Positions 50,054 through 58,480 of a stretch of DNA of 64,000 nucleotides are shown here, piece by piece. Numbering within the stretch: the stretch's first letter is position 1; each line of letters begins with the position of its first letter. Source of the DNA: Chitinophaga filiformis (GTDB taxonomy: Bacteria; Bacteroidota; Bacteroidia; Chitinophagales; Chitinophagaceae). A program made the position numbers and the translations under genes. The notes below the pieces were generated by a model. That model saw nothing but the letters and a program-made list of their open reading frames with translations, was not told where the DNA came from and did no database searches. The stretch spans positions 119,247 to 183,246 of the forward strand of contig NZ_FNBN01000007.1 in assembly GCF_900102545.1 (NCBI RefSeq), written 5' to 3'.

Positions 50054-51460
50054 TTATTGTTCTACCGCCGACCAGTCAAATTCCGGATGTTCGGCTTGCG
50101 TCTTTGATTGTAGCATCAACCTGGAAAGTTCTTTTACCCTCCGGGGATATCTGGCTGCCAGATCGTGTACTTCGCCAATATCCGCCGACAAATGGTACAG
50201 CTCAAAGCGGGCAGGCATTCCCTGGCGTTTAAAGCGGATCAGTTTCCAGTCGCCCTTCAGCACTGCTTCCTGCAATCCTCCTTCATTGAACTGCCAGTAA
50301 AAGTGATCATGCCGTCGTCCGGGCGTATTTCCATTCAATGCTTTGCTGTAAGATAATCCATCTATTCCGGATAAAGTAGTGGAATGTGTAAGATCGGTCA
50401 GCGTAGGTAATACATCCCAGAAAGCCCATTGAATATTGCTAACCTGTCCGGCAGACACTTTACCCGGCGCCCTGACGAGCATAGGCACCCGTATTCCTCC
50501 TTCATACAGATCACGCTTGATACCTCTCAACGGACCATTACTGTTAAAATACTCCGGATCAGCCCCTCCTTCTTTATGAGGACCATTATCGCTGGTAAAA
50601 AAGATATAGGTATTGTCATCAAGCCCCAGCTGTTTTACCAGGGCCGCAATCTCCCCGACATTCCGGTCCAGCTTTGCAATCATAGCCGCCAGGGCCGCAT
50701 GCGGCTGCGATTGACTGCGATACGTACCGCCATTTCGCTCATACGGCGTTTCCGGCCCTGATTTACTACTGCCATCAGCGTTCAGAAATGCCTGCATATC
50801 AGCAAGAGGTGGCGCCAGCTCGGCATGAGGTAAGGTAAAAGGAAGATAGAGGAAGAAAGGCCGGTCCTTATTATCCCTGATAAAAGAAACCGCATGCGCC
50901 ATGATCTCATCCTGCGTGTATACGGTCGTGTCATGCTCCACCCTGCTCATCCTGCCATTCTTCACTTCAAACAGGTAATTACTGTAATAGTTATGTGCAT
51001 GTTGCTGATTCAGATATCCGAAGAATTCATCAAAACCTTTTACCTCCGGAGATCCGGTAGTACCTTCTTCTCCCAAACCCCACTTTCCAAACATACCCGT
51101 ACGGTAGCCATTCTGTTGCAGCAGCTGAGCCAGTGTACTGTCCTGCGTCCGCAATGGCAAACGACTGTTACCGCGGATATAAGCATGCCCCATATGCTTC
51201 CCTGTTAGCAAGGCACAACGCGATGGAGCACATACGGTATTACCTGAATAGAAATCAGTAAACCGGATCCCCTCCTTTCCCAGATTGTCAATGTTAGGTG
51301 TTTTGACAGGACTCGCAGGATTATAACAACTAAGGTTTCCATATCCCAGATCATCCGCTATAATAAAAATAATATTGGGCTTGCGGGTCTGCCCTTCAGC
51401 CATTATACCCGCCAGCATAGCGCTACCTGTCAGGATTGCCATCCAGATTTTATTACTCAT
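50054..51460 (-). CDS. S1-type arylsulfatase
   Basis: 468 aa with a signal peptide ending near AEGQ. Formylglycine site C77 in CAPSRCALLTG, metal aspartates in IIADDLGYG. It resembles S1 sulfatases acting on carbohydrate sulfate. It ends 8 bp before the GH106 gene starts, so the two are one operon, first sulfate removal, then rhamnose cleavage, on a polysaccharide such as ulvan or a related glycan. No SusC/SusD pair is in the window. Confidence 0.9.
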   Translation of the reverse strand: MSNKIWMAILTGSAMLAGIMAEGQTRKPNIIFIIADDLGYGNLSCYNPASPVKTPNIDNLGKEGIRFTDFYSGNTVCAPSRCALLTGKHMGHAYIRGNSRLPLRTQDSTLAQLLQQNGYRTGMFGKWGLGEEGTTGSPEVKGFDEFFGYLNQQHAHNYYSNYLFEVKNGRMSRVEHDTTVYTQDEIMAHAVSFIRDNKDRPFFLYLPFTLPHAELAPPLADMQAFLNADGSSKSGPETPYERNGGTYRSQSQPHAALAAMIAKLDRNVGEIAALVKQLGLDDNTYIFFTSDNGPHKEGGADPEYFNSNGPLRGIKRDLYEGGIRVPMLVRAPGKVSAGQVSNIQWAFWDVLPTLTDLTHSTTLSGIDGLSYSKALNGNTPGRRHDHFYWQFNEGGLQEAVLKGDWKLIRFKRQGMPARFELYHLSADIGEVHDLAARYPRRVKELSRLMLQSKTQAEHPEFDWSAVEQ

Positions 51461-51544
51461 AAAATGTATTGATCAACTTAAATAGATTGACGTAACAACA
51501 CTAAATTTATAAAAACCTACTAAATTAATAGAGTAATAAATTAT

Positions 51545-51580
51545 AAAATAAAAAGAGGTTATATCAATTGATACAACCTC
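51545..51580 (-). terminator. Terminator of the lipoprotein gene at 51.6 kb
   Basis: GAGGTTATATCAA and TTGATACAACCTC pair at 51555-51580; the minus strand then has a T-rich run (51554-51545). The same stem type recurs at 45.4 and 55.3 kb. Confidence 0.7.
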
Positions 51581-51606
51581 CTTTACATTGCTATAATAAC
51601 TATCAA

Positions 51607-52161
51607 CTATTCCATCACCTTAAAAGTAGCAGCAGTCTGCTCAAATACGCCGAAATATTTACCTGCCTCACCAGCTTTTGTTATACCTGTAATACCATAA
51701 GCAATCCCATTCTTCGGCACGATATACAATACAGCTGCTATGTCTTTACCTCCCTGCACAGCCGTATATTTCAGCCATTTCGAAGCAATACCGTTAATAT
51801 CCTTGTCACCTTTATCTGCTACCGTAAATTTCTCCAGGTATTTTTCCATAGAGCTCACCGTCTTGTCAAAATATGTCTGCAGAGATTCACTACCCATGTT
51901 CTCTGACACCACGTTTATATTCGCCCGGAAATCATTTACCTCTTCCGGCGCCAGTATTATTGTCGTCTTAACGCCATTCAGCGTCGTATCTATCCGCTTC
52001 CATTCCTTCGGCCCCTCAATAGTGAATTTACCCGCGCCTGCGTTCATGTTTGGCGCTGCCTGCTCCAATATTTCCTTTGCGGTTTTCGGAGCATTATTGC
52101 CATTCTTACAAGCCGAAAACAATAATACCCCGGCAACGGTTAATAATGAAAAGTACTTCAT
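51607..52161 (-). CDS. Lipoprotein of unknown function (PsbP/LpqN-like)
   Basis: About 184 aa from the ATG at 52161 (MKYFSLLTVAGVLLFSAC), a lipoprotein signal ending FSAC. The mature part has the single mixed alpha/beta layout of PsbP/DcrB/LpqN-type proteins (IEGPKEWKRIDTTLNGV, YITGI-like end), which are lipid or small-ligand binders. It is a single gene with its own terminator. Confidence 0.6.
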   Translation of the reverse strand: MKYFSLLTVAGVLLFSACKNGNNAPKTAKEILEQAAPNMNAGAGKFTIEGPKEWKRIDTTLNGVKTTIILAPEEVNDFRANINVVSENMGSESLQTYFDKTVSSMEKYLEKFTVADKGDKDINGIASKWLKYTAVQGGKDIAAVLYIVPKNGIAYGITGITKAGEAGKYFGVFEQTAATFKVME

Positions 52162-52382
52162 AAATTCATGTTTATTAATCCATAAAGATAAGTGCATTTA
52201 TTTAAACTGAGTCTATCTGCCACAAGTGTCCCAGCCACCCTTACAATTCCTGTTTACAGATTATTACCCATTTTCTATATTTAATACGTGATTTTCATAT
52301 TAATTATATTATTTTCAGCCTAATCTTATTGTCACTACCTTGTCAGTTATGTGATACGAATATTCAAACAGATAGCATTTTT

Positions 52383-52850
52383 ATGGTCAGATACTACGCA
52401 ATATTCAGAGATGGAAGTCATAGCCCATTACACAGTCTTGAATCAATATCCATTTTACCCGAGTACTCCTACATTCTCATGACAACAGATACCTATAAGC
52501 CCAATGGTTATGTTGAATCTACTATCTATCAGTTTGTAAATGCCAAAGGAGAACTGGAACTGCTCAGGATCGGCAACTGGGAACTGCTGTATATCAGTCC
52601 CTGGACATTCAACTCTGACGGACTTCGCTACTGCCTGTACAATCATCTTACAAAAACCGCGCACGAATTTCATGGTGAAGAAACCGGGCTCACATTTTTT
52701 AAGCATGATCTCTTCCCTAAACTGCGTGAACTTTCTATTATTCCCGATTACCACCAGTACCTGCTGAGTGAAAAAGTAGACCTGCTGGAAGAGGAACTCA
52801 CCGAATTAAGAAGACGCCTTTATGAGGTGGAAAAAGTACTGAAAAGATAA
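52383..52850 (+). CDS. Coiled-coil protein of unknown function
   Basis: About 155 aa from the ATG at 52383; an in-frame ATG at 52329 would add 18 residues. The C-terminal 35 residues form a coiled coil (LLEEELTELRRRLYEVEKVL). The rest is mixed alpha/beta, with WELLYISPWTFNSDGLRY. No family is recognised. It stands alone, and copy B of the dispersed repeat follows it. Confidence 0.5.
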   Translation: MVRYYAIFRDGSHSPLHSLESISILPEYSYILMTTDTYKPNGYVESTIYQFVNAKGELELLRIGNWELLYISPWTFNSDGLRYCLYNHLTKTAHEFHGEETGLTFFKHDLFPKLRELSIIPDYHQYLLSEKVDLLEEELTELRRRLYEVEKVLKR

Positions 52851-52892
52851 TACCTGCCTCCTGTTCGCCTGACTATGCCAAATAGCGTTCCA

Positions 52893-52937
52893 GAGAGGCA
52901 CGGCCGGCATCCCATACTGAAACCGAAGCTGCTTAGC
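52893..52937. mobile_element. MITE-like element, half copy B
   Basis: The right-end sequence of copy C (CCGACATCCCATACTGAAAC-type, then GAAGCTACTTAGCG) is present here with about 40 of 46 matching bases, but no left end is seen. It lies between the convergent genes ending at 52850 and 52966. Confidence 0.5.
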
Positions 52938-52965
52938 GAATAAAGAGGTTATATCAACTGGAAAA

Positions 52966-53787
52966 TCATAACCTTACATAAGTCCACTTATGGCTTTTTT
53001 GCCTGGTACTGACTACAACGCCATTATGTAATTCTTTCGTAGTGGTCATTACGGTAGTTGGATAGTAATCATTATCGTAAGTGAATATGTTGGAGATCTC
53101 CTCGCTATCACTGCCGGAAGTGGTGGTGGCAGTCAGCACATTCTCCGTAGAAAGTGCATCTGCGGGTTCGTCCATTTGCAAGTAAAACAATATAGGTTGC
53201 CGTGCTACATAGTTATACTTTTTGTCGTAGGTATATACTGTTATGGTGGTGTCTTTTGTTTCCCTGCCATCCCTCATAGGAATACTATACTTTTTGGCGA
53301 TATCCCAGAAGTTGTTCCATTCGAGCACATTTTTCTGAATCAAACCGATCTTACCGCTTGCGTCAGTGATCGCAGCAACATAAATGGTGGATATAAGCTC
53401 TGATGGATTATATACCAGACTGTCATACCTGCTGTATTTATCAATGCCATATTCATAAGAATATACTTTGAGCACTTTACCTGCCCTATTGTATTCGAAA
53501 GTCCTGAACTTATGAGTGATATCATTTTTAGATAAGCCGGACAGGACAGCCGTAAGCCTGTCATTTTCATATACCGGTTTGAGAAAAGACGCAAAATTAT
53601 CTGCCTTTTCATGCTGTTCGAAAAGAATTAGTCTCCCGATTGAATCATAGCTAAGCGCACTACTGTCAGTATCTGTAACGTCGGTCACTAGTCGTTTTTC
53701 AGGATCTGCAAAGGGATCCTCCTTCCCCGGTTCACATGCCGTAAACAACAATCCAAATGTCAGTAAACTAAGAAGCAATCCTTTCAT
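52966..53787 (-). CDS. Lipoprotein with YD-like beta units
   Basis: 273 aa. The lipobox is FTAC (Cys18). The body is a row of beta-hairpin units (SYDSIGRLILFEQ, FEYNRAGKVLKVY, FTYDNDYYP), the style of DUF4595 and of the exported protein at 12.7-13.5 kb. It is likely surface-anchored. The role is unknown. Confidence 0.65.
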   Translation of the reverse strand: MKGLLLSLLTFGLLFTACEPGKEDPFADPEKRLVTDVTDTDSSALSYDSIGRLILFEQHEKADNFASFLKPVYENDRLTAVLSGLSKNDITHKFRTFEYNRAGKVLKVYSYEYGIDKYSRYDSLVYNPSELISTIYVAAITDASGKIGLIQKNVLEWNNFWDIAKKYSIPMRDGRETKDTTITVYTYDKKYNYVARQPILFYLQMDEPADALSTENVLTATTTSGSDSEEISNIFTYDNDYYPTTVMTTTKELHNGVVVSTRQKSHKWTYVRL

Positions 53788-53975
53788 AGGTTAATATTTT
53801 AACTGATTTAAATAAAGGCTGATGGGTTATAGGTTTATTTTTTGCTACAAATGTTACCAGGCGTTGTTATTAGAACGTGGTACCTTCCAAAATGTTACAA
53901 TCGGCTCCCATTCATCACATAAGTGCTTTAACAGCATAAAAAGCCATAACTTGCCATATCAGAATCATCAGGCAT

Positions 53976-55235
53976 ATGGCTAGATCAGCAGAAGAAATCA
54001 TCATTATAGGCGCAGGCGCCGCCGGACTTATGGCCGCAAGGGAATTATCCGGAGAATACAAAGTAACCGTACTGGAAGCCGAGGAAAATATTGGCGGACG
54101 TATAATGACCATCTCCTGGAAAGGGACCAAAGAAGCAGAAGCCGGCGCCGAATTCGTACACGGTGAGCTCCCCCTTACATTAGGATTATTAAAGGAAGCA
54201 GGCCTCGGATATCATCTGATAAGCGGACAGATGTTCCAGGTCGACAACGGGAAATGGACAGCACAGCATGAAATGATTCCCAACTGGGATGAACTGCTGG
54301 AACAAATGGGAAAAATCCCTGCCGACATGACCATGCAGGATTTTCTCGACCAGTATTACCCCTCCAAACAACATCCTGACCTGAGAAGGAGTATCCAGGG
54401 ATTCGTACAGGGATTCGACCTCGCAGATATTACAAAAGTGAGTGTAAAATACCTCTATAACGAGTGGGCAAACGAAAGTGAAAAAAACTTCAGGATAGAA
54501 AAGGGTTATGGGGCCATGATCGACTTCCTGGCGGAAGAATGCCGCAAACAGCAGTGCAACATCGTCACCAACGCAGCTGTTACAGCTGTTGAATGGTCTG
54601 CCGGCAAAGTACAGGTACAAACCTCCGATGGTGCAACCTGGTCAGCAGATAAACTGCTTGTTACAATTCCCCTTGGCGTGCTGCAAAAGGATACGATTTC
54701 CTTCTCACCAGCCATTCCTGAGTACATTAAAGCCGCCAATGACATCGGCTGGGGAACCGTCATCAAAGTAATACTACACTTCAAAACACCGTTCTGGGAA
54801 AAACATGCACAGCAGATGGCCTTCCTCTTAGGGAAAACGCCCATCCCGACCTGGTGGACACAATACCCTGATAAGACAAATGTCCTCACCGGCTGGCTGG
54901 GAGGCCCTCCATCCGCTGCCTACATCACACAATCAGACAAAGAACTGCTGGCGCTGGCTTTCGAATCTCTGGCTACGCTCTGCAATGAGACAGTAGACAC
55001 GATGTGGGAGCAATTTAGCAATGGGCATGTCTTCAACTGGGATACCATTCCCCATGTTCAAGGAGGCTACAGCTATGGCACGCCTGCATCAACAACAGCG
55101 CAGACATTGCTGAATACGCCCATTGAAAACACTATATACTTCGCCGGTGAAGCCCTCTACAATGGCACAAGCCCCGGCACTGTAGAAGCAGCACTTGTCA
55201 CCGGCAAAACCGCTGCAGAAAAAATAAAAGGCTAG
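53976..55235 (+). CDS. FAD-dependent amine oxidase (monoamine oxidase-like)
   Basis: 419 aa. The dinucleotide-binding motif IIIIGAGAAGLMAARELSG (9-27) and the second FAD motif ENIGGRI (about 43-49) fit flavin amine oxidases. The C-terminus has the covalent-FAD-like region YFAGEALYNGTSPGTVEAAL (GE and GT motifs). It oxidises amines or amino acids to aldehydes and H2O2. The substrate is unknown. A long hairpin follows. Confidence 0.88.
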   Translation: MARSAEEIIIIGAGAAGLMAARELSGEYKVTVLEAEENIGGRIMTISWKGTKEAEAGAEFVHGELPLTLGLLKEAGLGYHLISGQMFQVDNGKWTAQHEMIPNWDELLEQMGKIPADMTMQDFLDQYYPSKQHPDLRRSIQGFVQGFDLADITKVSVKYLYNEWANESEKNFRIEKGYGAMIDFLAEECRKQQCNIVTNAAVTAVEWSAGKVQVQTSDGATWSADKLLVTIPLGVLQKDTISFSPAIPEYIKAANDIGWGTVIKVILHFKTPFWEKHAQQMAFLLGKTPIPTWWTQYPDKTNVLTGWLGGPPSAAYITQSDKELLALAFESLATLCNETVDTMWEQFSNGHVFNWDTIPHVQGGYSYGTPASTTAQTLLNTPIENTIYFAGEALYNGTSPGTVEAALVTGKTAAEKIKG

Positions 55236-55253
55236 CTTATTAAATGATTAAAT

Positions 55254-55301
55254 GAAACGAGGTTGTATCAAATCAAAAGTAATTTGGCACAACCTCGTTT
55301 C
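55254..55301 (+). terminator. Hairpin after the amine oxidase gene
   Basis: GAAACGAGGTTGTATCAAAT pairs with the reverse of AATTTGGCACAACCTCGTTTC, a stem of about 20 bp with two mismatches, 18 bp past the stop. No T run follows, so it may act as an mRNA-stabilising or rho-type end. Confidence 0.6.
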
Positions 55302-55341
55302 ACTTAATAAGCCAGCCGCCTAACCAGTAACAGGAGCGCTC

Positions 55342-55507
55342 AAGTAGCACGCGGTTTCAGATGGGAATGTCGGGCCTTCGGCTCTTTGGGCATACGATTG
55401 ACAATGCCCAATAGATATTATAAGCCCATACGCTTGATAATTTCTACCAGCGATCAAATCCCCCGAGAGGCGCCGACCGACATCCCATACTGAAACCGAA
55501 GCTACTT
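55342..55507. mobile_element. MITE-like element, copy C
   Basis: Inverted ends of about 31 bp: left AAGTAGCACGCGGTTTCAG... (55342-55373) and right CCGACATCCCATACTGAAAC... to GAAGCTACTT (55477-55507), with small gaps. The interior has no ORF. Copies A and B share the right end and the following TAGCG/AACGAAAC units. Confidence 0.65.
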
Positions 55508-55604
55508 AGCGCCAAACGAAACCAGAACAAAACAAATGCTGACCAACATCCAACAGGAAACCTAAGCTACTTAGCGCAAAACGAAACCGATGCTACTTTG
55601 CGTA

Positions 55605-58157
55605 CTACAACCGCGGATCCACCGGCTCACTCTCCAACGCCAGCAAGCCAAACACACATTGATGCACTTTCCTCAACGGCTCTTTCGCCACAAAGTGCTC
55701 TATCGCCTGCACACCCAACGCAAACTCTTTCAGCGCCAGCGCCCTTTTAGCACCCAGCCCTCTCTGCTTTAACCGGGTCAGATGTTCTTCCAGCGTATAT
55801 TCCGGACCGTAAATAATTCGCAGATATTCCCTGCCCCTGATCTTGATAGCCGGCTGCAACAATCCGCGCTCTCCTCTTTCTATGAAAGAAAGGGACTTCA
55901 CCACCATTCCTTCCCCTCCTTTCGCCGTCAGCGCTTCCCACCAGCTGATAGCATCCTCCACACCGGCTGCATCTTCCAGGTCCACCACTCTCCAGCTGGT
56001 AGGCACCAGCGGATTTCCTTCTCCTCCGCAGTAACGGCCCAGCTGTTCCATATGCCAGGCGTGATCCTTATCGAAATAAGTCTTCCCTTCTGTAGCCAAC
56101 AGGTGAAATGGCGCCAGCTTATAATCACTCAGGGACTTTACCTCCCAGCAATACTGCCGGTAAGCATCCGTAAACTGATGACACATCTCCGCACGCGCTT
56201 CGTAATTCTTCAGCAAAGACGCTATTGCAGGATTATCTGCTCCTGCAGTCAACGCTGCGATCGTTTCTGTCATAGCATTTACAGCAGCAGCACCCGTAGC
56301 AGCATATTGATGTTGCAGCAATGCCTGCGCTTTCGCATTCCAGGGCATTAATTCACTATCCAGGCATACCCAATCCGTTTCCATCTCCTCCCAGAAGTTA
56401 CGCTCGGTCAAGGCGGCATGCACCATTGCCAGGAAAGCCTGTTCGGTCTCCTTATCATTGAAAAACGCTCTGCCGGTACGTGTATAACAAGTCCCTATAC
56501 TATCTTCTTCAATACCGAAACGACGCTTAACCACCTCACTATCCTTACACACAATCACTACTGCCCTGGAGCCCATATGCTTCTCTTCGCAGATCACCTG
56601 TCTGATCCCATTCTTACTGTAGTAGCTGAACGCACCCGCAGGATGCTCCAGGTAATCAGGCAGCGTACTTGTTTCTGAAGGAGACATCGTTGGCGGCAGA
56701 TAGATCAGCCATTTCGGATGAATACTGAACCGGCTCATAGATTCCAGCGCCGCAGCAGTATACTCTTCCCTGATAGTCACCAGGTTCAGCAAACGCGTAG
56801 AGATCAGCTGTTTACCCATCAGATCCTCTATATCCAGCACATCATCCTGTTCATGTTGCAGGTTATTGCCTTCTCCGGGTATCCGCAAAGGCCGTGTAGG
56901 TTCCACATAAGTAGCCAGTGCGGGTACGCTGTGCAACTCCCTTTCGGGGTAACGCAACGCTGTCAGCTTACCGCCAAACACACAACCCGTATCTATATCG
57001 ATCGTATTATTAAACCATTGAGGCTCATATACAGGCGTATGCCCATATACTACCATGGCCTTCCCCCTGTAATTGGCTGCCCAGTTATACCTTACCGGCA
57101 TCCCAAATTCATCCGTCTCTCCCGTCGTCTCACCGTACATACAGAATTCACGTACAGCACCGGACGCCCGGCCCTGCATTTCTTCCTTCAATCCCGCATG
57201 CGCTACCACCAGCTTACCGTTGTCCAGCACATAGTGACTGATCAACCCATCCAGAAAGAGCTTCAAGCTTTCCCTGAAAGCGGCATCCTCTCCTTCCAGC
57301 TGTGCTACTGACTTTTCCAGACCATGTACCAACTGTACGTTCTTTCCCTGCAGGAACTTCAGTAACTTATTATCATGATTACCCGGCACACACAGAGCAA
57401 CGCCATCATTCACTGCATTCATCACCAGCTTGTATACCGCAGGTGTCGCCGGACCTCTATCCGCCAGATCACCCAGGAATACCAGTTTCCTGCCATTGTT
57501 CACCTGTACCTTATAGCCAGCTGCATCCACAGTATGGCCCAGTAAGGTCAGCAGATTACACAGCTCCTCATAGCAACCATGTACATCGCCGATAATATCG
57601 AACGGCCCCTCTTCGCCATGCCGCTTATTCCACAACGGTTCCCTTTCTATCGCAGTAACTGCAGCCACCTGCTCGGGGCCGCGCAACTCAAATATCTTCC
57701 TGAAACCCTCCTCCCGCAGCTTGCTGATATTTCTTCTCAACAGGTTGATATGGGATATCACCACATGCGGTGCGAGGTTCCTGTCTGTTCGCTCCTGGTT
57801 CCTTTCCAGGCAAACCTTTTCAGGCATATTCAACACAATGGCAGCGGGCAGCACATGATATTCCCTGGCCAGCGCCACCAGCTTTTTCCTGTCCTCTGAA
57901 CGGACATTCGTAGCATCTACTACTGTAAGCAATCCACGTTTCAGTCGCTTACCGACTATATAATGCAACAGGTCGAATGCATCATCAGACGCATCCAGGT
58001 GGTTCTCGTCATTACTCACGATCTCCCGGCATGTATCACTACTTATCACTTCCGCCTTGTTAAACCATTGCCTGGCAAAAGTGCTCTTGCCAGATCCACT
58101 CGCGCCTACCATCACCACAAGTGACAACTCCGGCATCTGTATCTTCATAAAATTCAT
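55605..58157 (-). CDS. pnkp: Polynucleotide kinase-phosphatase (RNA repair ligase)
   Basis: 850 aa with three modules. Residues 1-170: 5' kinase with P-loop GASGSGKST (18-26) and DxT-type motifs. Residues about 185-400: metallophosphatase with GDVHGC (190-195), GDLADRG (229-235), GNHD (259-262) and AHAG. Residues about 455-850: nucleotidyltransferase/ligase with K526 in EEKHMGSR, EGMVVKSL and KIRGREYLRIIYGPEY. Bacterial Pnkp heals and seals broken RNA, such as ribotoxin-cleaved tRNA, with Hen1. Hen1 lies next upstream on the same strand, the standard pair. Confidence 0.95.
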   Translation of the reverse strand: MNFMKIQMPELSLVVMVGASGSGKSTFARQWFNKAEVISSDTCREIVSNDENHLDASDDAFDLLHYIVGKRLKRGLLTVVDATNVRSEDRKKLVALAREYHVLPAAIVLNMPEKVCLERNQERTDRNLAPHVVISHINLLRRNISKLREEGFRKIFELRGPEQVAAVTAIEREPLWNKRHGEEGPFDIIGDVHGCYEELCNLLTLLGHTVDAAGYKVQVNNGRKLVFLGDLADRGPATPAVYKLVMNAVNDGVALCVPGNHDNKLLKFLQGKNVQLVHGLEKSVAQLEGEDAAFRESLKLFLDGLISHYVLDNGKLVVAHAGLKEEMQGRASGAVREFCMYGETTGETDEFGMPVRYNWAANYRGKAMVVYGHTPVYEPQWFNNTIDIDTGCVFGGKLTALRYPERELHSVPALATYVEPTRPLRIPGEGNNLQHEQDDVLDIEDLMGKQLISTRLLNLVTIREEYTAAALESMSRFSIHPKWLIYLPPTMSPSETSTLPDYLEHPAGAFSYYSKNGIRQVICEEKHMGSRAVVIVCKDSEVVKRRFGIEEDSIGTCYTRTGRAFFNDKETEQAFLAMVHAALTERNFWEEMETDWVCLDSELMPWNAKAQALLQHQYAATGAAAVNAMTETIAALTAGADNPAIASLLKNYEARAEMCHQFTDAYRQYCWEVKSLSDYKLAPFHLLATEGKTYFDKDHAWHMEQLGRYCGGEGNPLVPTSWRVVDLEDAAGVEDAISWWEALTAKGGEGMVVKSLSFIERGERGLLQPAIKIRGREYLRIIYGPEYTLEEHLTRLKQRGLGAKRALALKEFALGVQAIEHFVAKEPLRKVHQCVFGLLALESEPVDPRL

Positions 58158-58176
58158 TTAATATTATCTGATAAAT

Positions 58177-58480
58177 ATCGGTGCACTACTTTGTAAGTGC
58201 CTCTGTCTGCATTAATGTTCCTCGCCAAAGGCTTTACAACATATCTGCACATTACTTTGTAAACACCACCATCTTTGTGAATGCTCATATTTCCTCCACA
58301 GGGCTTTACAACTCATCTGCACACTACCTTGTAAATACCACCACCATCTGTGTGGATGCTCATACTTCCTCCACAGGGCTTTACAACTCATCTGCACACT
58401 ACCTTGTAAACACCGCCATCTGTGTAGGCGCTCCTACTTCCGCAACTTCTTCTCCCAGGGACTTTATAACATAAACATAT
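58177..58480. repeat. Tandem repeats derived from the hen1 3' end
   Basis: Three degraded copies (about 58177-58240, 58241-58310 and 58311-58387; about 64-77 bp each) follow the hen1 coding end (about 58389-58480), which is the master unit. Each retains the reverse of the last codons and stop (AAACACCACCATCT and GGGCTTTAC...CATCTGCACACTAC parts). The array fills the gap between hen1 and pnkp. Confidence 0.85.

Larger units (their letters stand above)
55236..55604. other. Intergenic region with terminator and dispersed repeat
   Basis: No gene is seen. A long hairpin (55254-55301) ends the oxidase transcript, and the rest is the repeat element copy C with two further AAGCTACTTwGCG/AACGAAACC units (about 55507-55605). 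Confidence 0.6.

Noticed and set aside
58181..58474. 97-residue plus-strand ORF across the hen1 repeats
   Set aside because: It is antisense to hen1 and its duplicated end; the repeating sequence alone explains the open frame.
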